A stretch of 64,000 nucleotides of DNA from Vanessa cardui (taxonomy: Eukaryota > Arthropoda > Insecta > Lepidoptera > Nymphalidae), in contig NC_061138.1 of the NCBI RefSeq assembly GCF_905220365.1, positions 4,975,814-5,039,813 on the forward strand, written 5' to 3'. Made by a program: the position numbers and the translations under genes. Each line of letters begins with the position of its first letter. The stretch's first letter is position 1. This document shows, one piece after another, positions 12,143 to 23,439 of this stretch. The notes below the pieces were generated by a model. That model saw only the letters and a program-made list of their open reading frames with translations, was not told the DNA's origin and did not search any database.

Positions 12143-12746
12143 ATAGCGACCCGCCCCGGCTTCGCACGGGTGCAATACTGATATTAAATATACTACAGAA
12201 TGTCAACATATACAATATACATACAAATTCATAGCTTTGTGTCATTAGATAACTTTGACATATATTTTTATGGTATAGGTTGACGGACGAGCATATGGGC
12301 CACCTGATGGTAAGTGGTCACCATCGCCTATAGACAATAACGCTATAAGAAATATTAACTATTCCTTACATCGTCAATGTGCCACCAACCTTGGGAACTA
12401 AGATGTTATGTCCCTTGTGCCTGTAGTAACGCTGGCTCACTCACCCTTCAGACCGGAACACAACAATACAGAGTGCGGTAAAATAACTGATGAGTGGGTG
12501 GTACCTACCCAGACGGCCTGCACAAAGCCCTACCACCAAGTACACCTACATATCTTTTAGGATTAGAAACCTCTAAAAGTATCATTGTTTCTTTACTATA
12601 TTTCCCATGTGTTATATACAAAAATTTTCCTCTCGAAACACATCTAAAAAAACGCACCAAAATCCGTTGCGTGATTTTAATGATGTAAGTATACATAGGT
12701 ACAAACAGCGGTAAGCGACTTTGTTTTATACTATGTAAAAATGATA
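12143..12746 (-). mobile_element. Helitron-like element H, copy 1, split by a retroposon
   Basis: The left part (12143-12263) is the GC-rich Helitron 3' end on the minus strand, with CGACCCGCCCCGGCTTCGCAC; its CTAG is mutated. The right part (12548-12746) continues the same family (CCTCTAAAAGTATCATTG, then GCGACTTTGTTTTATACTATG). The family A retroposon at 12264-12547 sits between them, flanked on both sides by ACATAT. Compare the intact copy at 13702-13936. There is no coding capacity. Confidence 0.75.
12264..12547 (-). repeat. A-tailed retroposon (family A), nested in a Helitron
   Basis: A near full-length copy with its A-tail (read as T-run ATTTTTATGG) at the left. The words GGCCACCTGATGGTAAGTGG, TTGGGAACTAAGATGTTATG and GACGGCCTGCACAAAGCC define the family. 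A target duplication ACATAT occurs at 12258-12263 and 12548-12553. Both open frames reported over this span are shadows of the repeat. Confidence 0.8.
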
Positions 12747-13603
12747 TCTGTATCCCGAGTTTACTTACTACGCGTCTCATATACTGAATTCTACATTCAA
12801 ATATTTGTTTAATAAATAATAAAAGTTTTATTCCGTTGCTGTCTGTTTGGTACGCATACTAAAATGTTAAATAAATAGAAAATATGATTTCCTAAAAAAA
12901 AGTAAATTCAACCTTTTAAACGTACGACTCACCGCTTGTCGTACATATATTTGCTAAAAAGCCTTATACAAAATTCCTGCTAACACTGAACGATGAAACC
13001 TTGCTTGTATGCTCTGTGCTCACTTTCAAACAAATTATAATTGAAAACTTTTCATTTCGACATTTTGTCTCTTTTTGAATGACATTTAAAAATAGAATCC
13101 TATATTATGTTTAACACGAATTACACTTTTTTATAAATATAAATTATAATATATTAAAATATATGTAACATTGGCTGCTATATAAAAAGCATCAAAAGGG
13201 TCTCCATCAAAGGAATTTTTTTATATGTTATTTCATAATTAAATTAAATTCTAAACGTACATATATTAGTACGAATAGCCATATGAAGCATTTATTATTT
13301 CAATTGCATATTACTTGGGAAAATTAATTATTATCTTGAAGCTAAGGTCTTTATTAGTGCTTTAGTCAATACCAATCAATTAGGATCAACCAGTGCAAAC
13401 GATGATAATCCTAGATTTAAACAAGACGTGTTAAATGCTAGATTAAGCACTGGATACATAATTATTGTGTTGTTATTGTCTCCAATACAATATAACAGAT
13501 TTACACAAAATAAAATAATAAATACATTCTAAATAAAGAAATAGCAAATATAAAGAACATGTAAACATATAAAAAAATAGTGATGTTAAAAATATAAAAA
13601 TGT
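12747..13603. other. No gene recognised
   Basis: AT-rich spacer. Confidence 0.45.
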
Positions 13604-13670
13604 TTGCCCGGGTTTGAACTCGTAATCATTTGTTAAGCTTACGCGTCTAATCACAGGGTCATATCCGTGG
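13604..13670 (-). repeat. tRNA-like SINE head fragment
   Basis: On the minus strand a tRNA-like half with B box (GAGTTCAAACCCGGGC) lies about 30 bp from the remains of an A-box region. It matches the head of family B but lacks the body. It is not a tRNA gene: no acceptor stem pairing was found. Confidence 0.5.
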
Positions 13671-13701
13671 TATGTTCTATAATATACACTAAAATTAAAA
13701 A

Positions 13702-13936
13702 CTAGCGACCCGCCCCCGGTTCGCACAGGTGCAATGCTGTTACATCACAGTAGAAACTTCTAAAATGATCAGTGTTTCTTTACTACATTGTCCATGTATT
13801 GTGTATAAAAACCTTCCTCTTGAATCATTATATCTGTTATACAAACCCACATCCAAATATGTTGCGTAATTTTAAACATCAAAGTATACTTAGGGACAGA
13901 CAGCGGAGACCGACTTTGTTTTATACTATGTAAGGA
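13702..13936 (-). mobile_element. Helitron-like element H, copy 2 (complete)
   Basis: On the minus strand it begins TCCTTACATAGTATAAAACA after an A and ends with the GC-rich GGGGGCGGGTCG then CTAG before a T. That is the Helitron A|TC...CTAG|T pattern. At 235 bp there is no coding capacity. Relatives in the window: 12143, 25777, 47226 and 62897. Confidence 0.8.
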
Positions 13937-13992
13937 TTACTTTAACAATTTTGATGATACAATAGAGATAGAAGCCTTAAGTTCGCTAGTAC

Positions 13993-14253
13993 ATATAGTA
14001 TGACACATCAATATAAATATTCGTCGCTGTAGATTCTCGCGACAGTTCAACCCGAGAAAGCAAGTGCATGTAAATCAACGTGTCAAATTGACGAATATAT
14101 TAGGTCACACGATATAACTAGTTATTACGTTTCTGTAAAGGTTATATTCACATAAGAAATATGTATTGACAGTTTGGGATAGCGTACTTAATTCGGATGT
14201 GATCGGTTTTACGAATTTTGCCGATGGTACATCTAATTTGTGCCGTACTGTAC
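13993..14253. mobile_element. MITE F, copy 2 (inverted relative to copies 1 and 3)
   Basis: The right end GATGTGATCGGTTTTACGAA...CATCTAATTTGTGCCGTACTGTA is the reverse complement of the left half of copy 1. The left end retains TATAGTATGACACA but then loses similarity, so the left inverted repeat is partly deleted. Confidence 0.75.
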
Positions 14254-14837
14254 CTTCCTTTCTCTTAAAAATATCTCATACGTTTGTAACTTCACATTAA
14301 TAGAACTTCATCCAGAGGAAGATATTAACTATATCTATACATATATACAAATATAGTTCACGAATTTCACCACTGGATCATGTCGGTTCATGCTTGACAG
14401 GTTATTATTACTTTCTGACCGTAACTTGCTTGTCCATATTAATTAGATGCCCATTAATACTATATGATTGAAAAAGCATCTCAAGCATGATCTTAACAAT
14501 TATCATCATTATGTAATGGATTTTAGTATATCATGATATTCGGTATTTCTTAGGATAATTCTCTAATTTCATACGACAATCAACATTTGTTTGATTTTTT
14601 TAAATTTAAAATCAACAATGTTATCAACACAGCGTGCCAATAATCAACGGACGTATTGACACTTCGAATTTTTTTCACAAAATATCACGAGATTTAGAAT
14701 CGTAGGTTGGACATAATTTTCTATTTGAACGCTTCAATGTTCGCTTGTCACTCAAAATATCATTTGATTTGGACGAAAAAATGAAACTTTTTCGTGAACT
14801 TTTTTGAATACTTTATCATTAAAGTCTTTATTATTAA
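14254..14837. other. No gene recognised
   Basis: AT-rich spacer. Confidence 0.45.
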
Positions 14838-14974
14838 CTAGTAGTCACCTGCGGCTTCACTGGCGTTTGAGGGTATTGGTTGTCAAGTGTCAGGTAAAAG
14901 AAGTAGCCTATGTTTGCTTCATACCAAATTTAATTAAATTCGATTCAGCGGTTTAGTCGTTAAAGAGCGACAGA
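14838..14974 (-). mobile_element. Helitron, 5'-truncated
   Basis: On the minus strand the 3' end reads AACGCCAGTGAAGCCGCAGG...CTAG then T. Further in are GCTCTTTAACGACTAAACCGC and the AAATTTGGTATGAAG-type block shared with 6277 and 47774. The usual TC...ATTATAAATG start is missing and the element abuts the LINE remnant at 14975. Confidence 0.7.
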
Positions 14975-15190
14975 TCCATCATCCTCTCCAAGTGCACACC
15001 ACTGTGGTCTTTCTCTGGCTACTCGCATCCAGCTCCTGTCTGCCGCCTTGCGTATATCACTCCACCGTGCCTGAGGACGTCCTACACTACGTTTGCCGAG
15101 ACGCGGTCTCCACTCTAGAACACGTTTTCCCCAACGGTTGTCGGTTCTACGACAAATATGACCAGCCCGCTGCCACTTCAGCTATTAATA
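14975..15190 (-). pseudogene. RTE-clade LINE reverse transcriptase, C-terminal remnant
   Basis: The minus strand is open for about 70 codons. It reads WQRAGHICRRTDNRWGKRVL, then LGKRSVGRPQARWSD and a trailing tryptophan-rich stretch. The RWGKRVLEWRPR and GRPQARW motifs are characteristic of the last part of RTE-type endonuclease/reverse-transcriptase proteins in Lepidoptera. The catalytic domains lie upstream in the full protein and are absent here. Composition is markedly GC-richer than the flanks. The plus-strand frame 14992-15210, which looks like a secreted peptide, is the antisense shadow. Confidence 0.8.
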
Positions 15191-15474
15191 TAGAATACTT
15201 ATTGATATAGACATTAATATACATATATATTATAAATACAAACGGTATTGTCGATTGTTGGAATTGTATATATGATATTAGTACCGACCGATAGAACGAA
15301 TACCCCTTGAGATGGATCTGGATTAAGACTCGGTTCCTTGTATTGCGGATTAACTACATACTTCATGTCAGATAATTTTCTTACGTGCATTGTGCGACAT
15401 AGTCAATTCTTCTTTATTGAGTGAATTATGAATTCTAAAACAAATATATTCTAAAAACTTGGGAATTGGAAATA

Positions 15475-15720
15475 GCTTTTGTGCAAGTCTGTCTGTCCAG
15501 ATACTTACCAAATATTCTACCGCCAATTACCAGTACTCAGTATTGTTGTGTTGTAGTTTGAAGGGTAATTGTGGCAGTGTAACTACAGGCACAAGGGACA
15601 TCTTAGTTTTCAACGTTGATAGCGTATTGGCCATGTAATGAATTGTTAAAATTTAAACGCCAACGTCTGTGATTGGTGATCACTTAATCTCAGGATACGA
15701 ATTTGACGGTACTTCATATT
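15475..15720 (+). repeat. A-tailed retroposon (family A), diverged
   Basis: Sense orientation: CCAGTACTCAGTATTGTTGTG, GTGTAACTACAGGCACAAGG and a decayed 3' half (TGGTGATCACTTAATCTCAGG). The A-tail is not preserved. Confidence 0.65.
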
Positions 15721-16343
15721 TTAAAAACAAATGACTAACGATCTTCATCAGAGATGTGGTGTTTCATCCACTGAACCATTGATTATTTTTAAACATTGAA
15801 AAATCAAATAAGGTTTTATATTTTTATATTTAAAAAATAAAAAGAAGATATAAATGAAAATGAATTATATCCTAACCTGATTCAGTAATCCGTAAAGTAC
15901 ATTACGCAAACTAACACCGCTTCGTGTGTATTTATTTCATATTATTTTAAGCGTAGCAGAAATCCTGGAATTCGAAGACCTAAATCTTTACTAAGTTTTA
16001 ATGAAAATTCCTGGAATTCTCTACTTTATTAAAATTAGTACGTACATTAGCCGAGGAACATAAAATGATTATAAACTCGAGTCAAATATCAATGCAGGCT
16101 TATTTTATTTTATAGATAGTTCCGATGCAAGGAACTCTTGCGGGAATTTTCGACCGCGTAACAACCGATAGAAACATGGAATGCAGTTAAAAAAAAAAAC
16201 AACCAAAGATCGAATGCATTTTCCATGAACCAACTATGGAATAAAAAATATAAGAGAGTCATACAATTTGCACTTGTATGTACATTTTATTTATCTTTTA
16301 TTACATATCGTTAACGCCTTCACTTTTTTTAAGGGGAATGAGG
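15721..16343. other. No gene recognised
   Basis: AT-rich spacer. Confidence 0.45.
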
Positions 16344-16685
16344 TATAGTACGACACAACTTAGATGTCGCGTCGGCAAAATTCGTAAAACCGATCACATC
16401 CGAATTGAGTTTGCTATCCCGAATTATCAATATTTATTTCTCATCCGAATATGATCTTTGCACAAACGTAATAACTTGTAATATCATATGATCTAATGTA
16501 TTCGTCAATTTGACGCGTGGATTTTCATGCATTTGCTTTCTCTGACGCGTGAATCTATAGCGACGAATAGCGTCGAATGGCGCGATAGGGAGCTATTTCT
16601 ATTGGTTGTGTAAAACGACAGTAATCGGTTTTATTTTCATTCCATTGCATTTTCCGATGCTACATCTAATTTGTGTCCTACTATA
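16344..16685. mobile_element. MITE F, copy 3 (longest)
   Basis: 342 bp. The ends TATAGTACGACACAACTTAG and, reverse-complemented, TATAGTAGGACACAAATTAG form inverted repeats of about 25 bp. It is in the same orientation as copy 1 and carries a segment (about 16460-16520) that copy 1 lacks, so copy 1 is an internal deletion derivative. TA dinucleotides at both borders fit a TA target site. Confidence 0.82.
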
Positions 16686-17099
16686 GGATGTTAATAACGT
16701 CAAGTCTTTTTCTATATCTCTGACAACGTATACGCAAATTCATAATAATGATCGTAAGACGTAAAAGCACAACAAACAAATATTTAATAATATGTAGTTC
16801 AGTATTTATAATGATCGTAAGAATCATAATTCCTTAAACGTAATACTTAACATATCATAATTAATCTAAATCGTATCATTAATTATTTGAAAATGAAATA
16901 ACGCAATCAACGACGTTAATTATTATTCATTTATCCCACGATTATTTACTATCTGTAGACTCGCTCCGCCCACTAACAGGTACCATCAATTTGTTTGTGT
17001 GTGTTACTAACAATAAAAATGAATACGTCTTAAAGTTAAGGCCGATTCGAGCACGGTGTACGTAAATATTCAAGGTCGTTTCAAAACAATTTTAACGTT
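16686..17099. other. No gene recognised
   Basis: AT-rich spacer. Confidence 0.45.
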
Positions 17100-17412
17100 T
17101 CCCGTTTAAGCGAATCAATGAACCGAATTTGGTGAAATTTGGTGTGATACACACAGGGTACCATTGAAAATCAGCGTTGGGCTCTTGGAAGCCAATTTGG
17201 CAGCTGAATGGTTTGGGACATGTTTAGTATCGTTGTGTTGTTTTGCATTCTTGTTGTTGTTGTTTTTTTTGTGTACTAAGTTAGTGAGTAGTTGTAGTTG
17301 GTTAATATGTTTTTATGTTTGTTGATTTTCTTTTGTTTTGTTTTAAATTTTTTATACTTCTTATTCTTTTATTAAGTACTGTGTCCAAATGAATATTTCA
17401 TTCTTTCTTTGA
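17100..17412 (+). repeat. Probable LINE 3' untranslated region
   Basis: A GC-richer start is followed by a long T/G-rich run and closes with ATTTCATTCTTTCTTTG, a short tandem tail of the kind seen at the ends of CR1-like LINEs. No coding part is present. Assignment is by composition and tail only. Confidence 0.4.
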
Positions 17413-17654
17413 TACAAACTTAAACTCCAAGGAAGGACATGGACAATTTTTTTGTGACAACCGATCTCCTAAAACGCGATCGAAGCCTACCTAGCCTAAG
17501 AAGAAAAATGTCTACAATTCCAACTCATGTTATATATGTGAATATAAACTTATTTATTTCACGCCTCAACTACTTACAGTCATCGTGACATTTTCGTTAT
17601 AACGAAAGTAATTTAATTTCTATAGTTTCAAATTAAACTTCACAGACATTCAAA

Positions 17655-17945
17655 AAAAATTTTTATGGTAGTGCTTGGCGGACGAGCATATGGGCCACCT
17701 GATGGTATGTGGTCAACATCACCCATAGATAATGACGCTGTAAGAAATATTAACTATTCTGTACATCGTCAATGTGCCACCAACCTTGAGAACTAAGATT
17801 TTATGTCCCTTGTGCCTGAAGTTACACTGGCTCACTCACCCTTCAAACCGGAACACAACAATACTGAGTACTGTTATTTGGCGGTAGAATAACTGATGAG
17901 TGGGTGGTACCTACCCAGAGGGGCTAGCACAAAGCCCTACCACCA
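17655..17945 (-). repeat. A-tailed retroposon (family A), near full length
   Basis: The T-run AATTTTTATGG at the left is the A-tail in antisense. The body has GGCGGACGAGCATATGGGCC, CAATGTGCCACCAACCTTG and GAGTGGGTGGTACCTACCC, ending in AAGCCCTACCACCAA. It shows few differences from 60902-61190, so it is a fairly young copy. Confidence 0.82.
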
Positions 17946-19344
17946 AATGCATTTTTTTACTCATCTATAATGAATGCCGTAAGTCTAATCATGATCAATT
18001 ATTATAAAATGTCAAAATTGTTTATTTTTCCACCTATGATTGGAAAAGACTAAAGAATATAATCTTACGTAGATGATTGTTTGAGAAATTTCATAATATT
18101 TCACCTCAATACGCTTCAATAAACAGTAAGCAATGAGATATCTTCGCCTAAAGAATCCTTGTTACGTTAATATCTCGTAGTTGAAAGCGGTGAGGTAAAA
18201 AGGCATACCGACTCCAGCCAATATTCCTCGCATTTCGCAATAGATAAAATTTTATAGTATCGTTTTCTCATTCCCGATTGGCCTGTTTTAAAATTCACGT
18301 CCCTGTTCACGTTTTCCCAATTTCCTCTCTTTTTAAACTGTACCTGTATTTTCCGATACGTTTTTTCATTACAGGATGCAACAATTTGTAACTCACAATG
18401 ACGTCGTTAAGTTTGTATTAAGTGTAAATTTATACGTTCACCTGCAACGTCCGTGGATGGTAGTATCATATTTTGAGTAATTTATTCATACGATATATTT
18501 ACGTGACATTAATTAGCAATTCTGTCCTTATAATAATCCGAAAGTAAATTTATTGATTTAACAATATTTATTTTTAAAGCAAACTGTACGCTTCAAAGTA
18601 TATTCACGATGTATAAGATTCATTAGATTCCAAATTTAAAATTAAACAGACAAGTGATGTATATATCGTTCACAATAATAAATCGAATAAATATTAAAAT
18701 TAATTTTAATTCATAAAATAAAATCGATTTTAATTATTTGTTTCGAACGATTCGATTCAATATGTTTATTAAAATATAACTACGATATGACAATAATATG
18801 ATAATGGTGTTGAAACCACGGATATAACAATATGGCTTACATCAACAATGTCATCAATTCACTCAACTTTCTTCTGATACAGAAATACTTGTAACTTGAG
18901 ACTAACTATTACCATTATAAATATTATGACACTATCTTTATTATATTTCGAGATCATCTCCGAAATTTCCGGATTACCACAGTTTATAAGGTGTGTTACG
19001 ACATACGATATTGTGTCAAAGCGAGATAACCCCATTCCAGGTTGGCTGTTAATTTATATGGATCCGTTGTGTTTTACGCAGGATATTAGTTGCTGGGAAC
19101 TCAGTATGGTGTACCTAGTTCGAATATTAATTATAATCGAGTCATTTTAATTCAAATCTTATTGATAATTTAATCGAGCTTTTACACTACTAAGTAGCCG
19201 AATACATTTATCTCGATAGAGATGGAGTCTTCTATTCAGATAAGTTTCACAACCCACTACATACTTCCGGTCGCAACCACTCCACTCTAGGACTCCTGTA
19301 TTATAAGAGCCAATAGTCCTTTCATCATTTCATATTGGTTGCCC
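17946..19344. other. 1.4 kb with nothing recognised
   Basis: AT-rich. The open frame 18896-19150 shows no domain or coding-like features. Confidence 0.45.
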
Positions 19345-19532
19345 AGTCTTTTTTTATGTGATAGGTGGCAAACGAGTAGGAGGCTCACCCGATGGAAAGT
19401 GATTACCACCTCCCATGTACATCTGCAGCACCAGGGGGCTAGCAGGTGTGTTGCCGGCCTTTGAGGAAGGAGTACGCTCTTTTCTTGAAGGTTCCCATGT
19501 CGTATCGGTTCGGAAATACCGCCGGTGAAAGT
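19345..19532 (-). repeat. A-tailed LINE-derived dispersed repeat (family N)
   Basis: The T-run at 19348-19355 is an A-tail in antisense. The body contains GGCAAACGAGTAGGAGGCTC, TGTTGCCGGCCTTTGAGG and ACGCTCTTTTCTTGAAGG, a block I recall as widespread in moths and butterflies. The two overlapping open frames here are shadows of the repeat. Only one copy is present in the window. Confidence 0.7.
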
Positions 19533-20302
19533 TCTTCTCATAGTTTTACAAAATATATTGATGACTACAAATCATTCCAGATTTTCACCTCATTTCTGTT
19601 TTCATCATATATAAACACGATAAATATAAATATTAGAATATCCCAGATTAGTAATAATAATAGGTATACTATGTGAAAAAAAAACTAAACAATATTAAAA
19701 CTTAAATATGTTCATAATTATCTCGTTTTCACGCTTTATCACATAATATATTTAATAACATTTTAATTATCGTTTTATGTTTTCATCTCTCTTCCTTTAC
19801 AGCTCGTTAAATTATTTTACATAGCTTATATCATTGAAGTCGACTTTTAATCCGCTATAATTGAAATTACAGGCTTACTTATATTTATAACGCTATTTAA
19901 TTATAAAGTTCAGAGCTTAATTCTTTTAACACGGTATTGGCTATTAATACTGTAAATACAAAAGCATTCTCTATTTACCTTTATCATAATTCAAATAGAA
20001 AATGCGACATAATTAGAAAGATATCGTGCGTTGTTAAGTGATTCTTGTACTTACTAAGCACAGGCACTCCTGTGCCTAAGCTCATCTTCTAAGCTTCTTT
20101 TCGTATCAGTATTTTTATAAGCTTACCGCTAGACTAACGATACTGAAAATATGTATAAAATTAAAACTCCTTAGGAAAGGACGGTTCAAGGTGGTAAGAT
20201 TTGACCTACAAACAAACCAACAAACATTACAAATTAAATTGAAAATTACCTCAAATAACACATGAGTCCGAAAATAATGATAAGTGACTTATCATTACTT
20301 GG
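19533..20302. other. No gene recognised
   Basis: AT-rich spacer. A small stem-loop, AGCACAGG / CCTGTGCT-like, lies near 20056-20075. Confidence 0.45.
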
Positions 20303-20370
20303 ACGGGTTTGAACTCGTATTATTTAGTTAATACTTTCATTCTCTAACCACTGGGCCATATTTCCCATTC
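20303..20370 (-). repeat. tRNA-like SINE head fragment
   Basis: On the minus strand it has an A-box-like GGCCCAGTGGTTAGAG and a B-box-like GAGTTCAAACCCG about 35 bp further on. It matches the head of family B without its body. Confidence 0.55.
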
Positions 20371-20559
20371 AACTGTTTAACATGTTTTTGTTTTGAAAAC
20401 GTTCTAATAATAAATGCCAACACCATTATCGTAACAGCTCTTTCGAAGCAATCATAGTAAAAGTGAAAATGTCACTTTACTCCAATATCCCATATATGCG
20501 GTTAGAAAAACCAATATCAGTAAAACATTCGAAAGCCACCGAATACCACCGGAAGTATC

Positions 20560-20900
20560 AACAATTTACGCGACAACGTGAATAATATTTCTTTTTGTTA
20601 TCAGCAAACAAGGGAATGGCGTTAAATGTAACGCTAGTCGAACTCGATGTTCCTCAAGTAGTTTTAACAAGCGCCCGGTAAACGACACAAATGTTTGTAT
20701 AGACGCCACTGATTGAACAGGGGACCGCAGGGCGAGAACTCCACCGCAGACCACAATAAACTTTAATATATTCACATAGGCACTATAATGCTTTGCAGAG
20801 TTAATGTTATTTACGTGCAAGATTAAGTCGGGAAGAAAGTGCCGGTGAGTGTGTAACTTTGTCGCTCCGAGACTTCGAGATGGTTTAATGTATGTCATAC
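20560..20900. other. GC-elevated island of unknown nature
   Basis: Composition is clearly less AT-rich than the flanks. The minus strand is open for 110 codons across almost the whole island, but the translation has no recognisable domain. On the plus strand AAGTGCCGGTGAGTGTG looks like a 5' splice site. It could be an untranslated exon, a conserved element or an old repeat. Confidence 0.35.
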
Positions 20901-21019
20901 TTTTGCATAATTATAATTTTCATAAACAAAGTTTTATATCGACAATTACAGCTGGAGAGTGTTACGAAATTTCTAAATATGTTTTTCCTTTGAAACCGCT
21001 GTCATAGTTCAATTATAAA

Positions 21020-21100
21020 CGTGATGACTCAGTGGTTAGATTACGTTAATGTTAGGTAAATATTGTGGGTTCAGCTAAAGAAACCGTGAGAAAGCTTACA
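21020..21100 (+). repeat. tRNA-like SINE head fragment
   Basis: GATGACTCAGTGGTTAGA resembles the A-box head of family B; the B box (GTGGGTTCAGC) is damaged and the body is lost. Confidence 0.45.
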
Positions 21101-21137
21101 TGAAATAACATCAAATTGGAATTCACAAATTCGCATT

Positions 21138-21386
21138 TGTGGACGACCATCAGGGCCACCTCATGGTAAGTGGTCACCACCGCGTAAAGACGAAACATTA
21201 ACAATTCCTTACATCGCAAATGCGCCACTAACCTTTGGAATCAAGATGTAATGTTCCTTGTACCTGTATTTACACTGGCTCACTCACCCTCAAACCAGAA
21301 CACAACAACACTAAGTACTGTTGTTTGGCGGTAGAATATCTGATACCTACCCAGACAGGCTTGTACGAAGCCCTACCACTAAGTAG
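21138..21386 (-). repeat. A-tailed retroposon (family A), moderately diverged
   Basis: GGGCCACCTCATGGTAAGTGG, ACTGGCTCACTCACCCTCAAA and GCCCTACCACTAAGTA in order. It has small internal deletions (in the GAGTGGGTGG block) and no clear A-tail. Confidence 0.75.
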
Positions 21387-22091
21387 ACTTATTCCAAAAG
21401 GTCTAATATTTGGTCCATATTTTGGTACTTATTATCAGATTAAGCTATATCATTAGGTATTCATTTATTCTGGCACCTTAATATATTAAATTATAATTCC
21501 AATTGTGAGCGGTGAATGAGTCAGTTTATTTGCAATGCATAAGTTATTTGACTTTATTTTACGGTGTCAAGGATGCAAGTGTACAATCTTAAATCTATAA
21601 TAAATTTAGACTTAGCAAGTCTATTGAAATTAAATACACCATTTAAGCTGGTAAGCTTTAGTTGGAATACTAAAATGATATATGCTTGTTTGGTTGTTGA
21701 AACAGAACATTTTATATACGTTTTTGTTAAGAAACTTTTTCTTTTATAAGATAAGTGTTTGATATTAAATTGATTATCTATTTTGTGATTGACGTGACGA
21801 CATTAATGCTTAAGTATGACGTTTGCGTATTGGTGATTTTTTTTAAAGAGATTAGCTGAAACAAACAAACAGACAGACAGATAGGCAAAACTTATAAATA
21901 ATGTCATCTTGGTATATGTACCATGTAAAAGTACACATGCATTTAGGAGAAACAGGTATTTTAATATTCCAAACAAACAATACAATTTTTTTATATATTT
22001 TTTAGATAAATATGTTAGTAATTCGATTTTGCAGTTTACGGTCACATGTTGTAGATATTATACATTTTTATATTACTTTGCATCTTTCTTG
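21387..22091. other. No gene recognised
   Basis: AT-rich. The open frames at 21564-21749 and 21803-22109 show nothing recognisable. Confidence 0.45.
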
Positions 22092-22430
22092 CCGAGATGG
22101 CCCAGTTGAGCCGAAATGGCCCAGTGGTTAGAAGGCGTTAGCGATGATTTCTGGTTCAAACCCAGGCAATCACCACTATATATATATGTATGTGCTTAAT
22201 TTGTGTTTATAATTCATCTCGTGCATGGCGGTGAAGGAAACTACCATGAGGAAACCTGCATGTGTCTAATTTCATCGAAATTCTGCCACATGTGCATTCC
22301 ACCAACCCGCATTGGAAAAGCGTGATGGAATATGTTCCAAACCCTCTCCTTAATGGAAGAGGAGGCCTTAGCCCAGCATTGCGTAATTTACAGACTGTTA
22401 CTTTACTTACTACTTTACTTACTTTGCATA
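22092..22430 (+). repeat. tRNA-derived SINE (family B, TTACTTTAC-tail subfamily)
   Basis: The head GCCGAAATGGCCCAGTGG (A box, preceded by a partial duplicate of itself at 22092) and GGTTCAAACCCAGG (B box) form an internal pol III promoter. The body has CATCTCGTG, GAAACCTGCATGTG and GAGGAGGCCTTAGCCCAGC. The tail is (TTACTTTAC)-like, unlike the (GTT)n tails of other copies. I recall this class as Metulj-like from nymphalid butterflies. It is non-coding; the frames 22207 and 22262 are shadows. Confidence 0.85.
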
Positions 22431-23206
22431 TTTCATGCATGTATGAGAATTATTTGCTATGACACGTTCTTTTTCAGAACCCTATTTCAGCCGACATATC
22501 TATAAATATTATTTTGTGGCTCGCTTTTAAAGCTGCAGACAGCTTGATGCTCTATTATTATTTAATAAAATATAAAATAAATTTCTCCGCGTCACAGCGG
22601 AGTCTGAGGTTGACAGTGTTAACACTCCCGTGCTAAGGATACCACGTAAAATCGATGGTCATACATCAAAATTCTTTCCAGTATATAAATCGATTCACAG
22701 AGAAAATCCAAACTACATTTTTGTTGTGTATTAGTATCACTGACACTCTTACTTACAAGATGCTCGACGCTTAGAGTGCGTGAGATGACGAATCTATTAG
22801 AGATAGCAGAAAAATATAACTTACATTATAAACACAATACCTATTTATAAAGAATATTTTTATATAATATTGCAATAAAACATGTACATGTATTTGTATG
22901 TATTTAAGTATATTATTGGCATATACAAATAAGGTATTTTACTTTTTATTATTTTTACAATTTAAGTAGCATATATTATATGTATAAGCTATTGTATCCA
23001 ATCGCACGTCTTTTTAACATTATTATTTTATCCCAAGTAGACTGTACAATATTGTAACATAATGTTCATGATATGATCATTTTATTCCTTACAGTTTTTC
23101 ATCATTGTATCTCATGATCTCTTCTTTATACGATACCTTAAATCATAAGTAAATAATTGATAACACTTATTGTATTCATGATATATTACTGTACTAGTTT
23201 AAAGTA
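22431..23206. other. No gene recognised
   Basis: AT-rich. A 6-bp stem hairpin, CTCCGC / GCGGAG, lies at 22588-22605 in a short GC-richer patch. Confidence 0.45.
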
Positions 23207-23251
23207 CTAGTTTTCACCGGCGGCATGCGTCACTGGGTAAAAAGTATTTTT

Positions 23252-23304
<53 letters not shown>

Positions 23305-23439
23305 CATAGCCTATGTGTTATTCTGATGTATAATCTATATTAAGGTTTCTTTAAAAGGGGTCAGTCAACCATTCTATTGTTTGTACGTGAAAGATTAAAC
23401 ATAAAATACAAACATTCGCAAATATAATATTAGTAAGGA
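23207..23439 (-). mobile_element. Helitron carrying an expanded (AT)n microsatellite
   Basis: On the minus strand it starts with TCCTTACTAATATTATATTTG after an A and ends in CTAG before a T. The 5' ACTAATATTAT...GCGAATGTTTG block matches the Helitrons at 6277 and 47774. An AT repeat at 23255-23300 (about 23 units) lies inside it. Confidence 0.7.
23255..23300. repeat. (AT)n microsatellite
   Basis: Uninterrupted AT dinucleotides, about 23 units, inside a Helitron. Likely length-polymorphic. Confidence 0.95.

Noticed and set aside
14992..15210. 72-codon plus-strand frame that looks like a secreted protein with cysteines
   Set aside because: The opposite strand encodes a clear RTE reverse-transcriptase C-terminus; the plus frame is its antisense shadow.
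20566..20898. 110-codon minus-strand frame as a gene
   Set aside because: No recognisable domain and no start context or splice support on that strand; kept only as a GC-elevated island.
22207..22462. Open frames on both strands
   Set aside because: Shadows of the family B SINE.
23255..23300. AT tract as an origin or regulatory element
   Set aside because: A simple dinucleotide microsatellite in a Helitron explains it.
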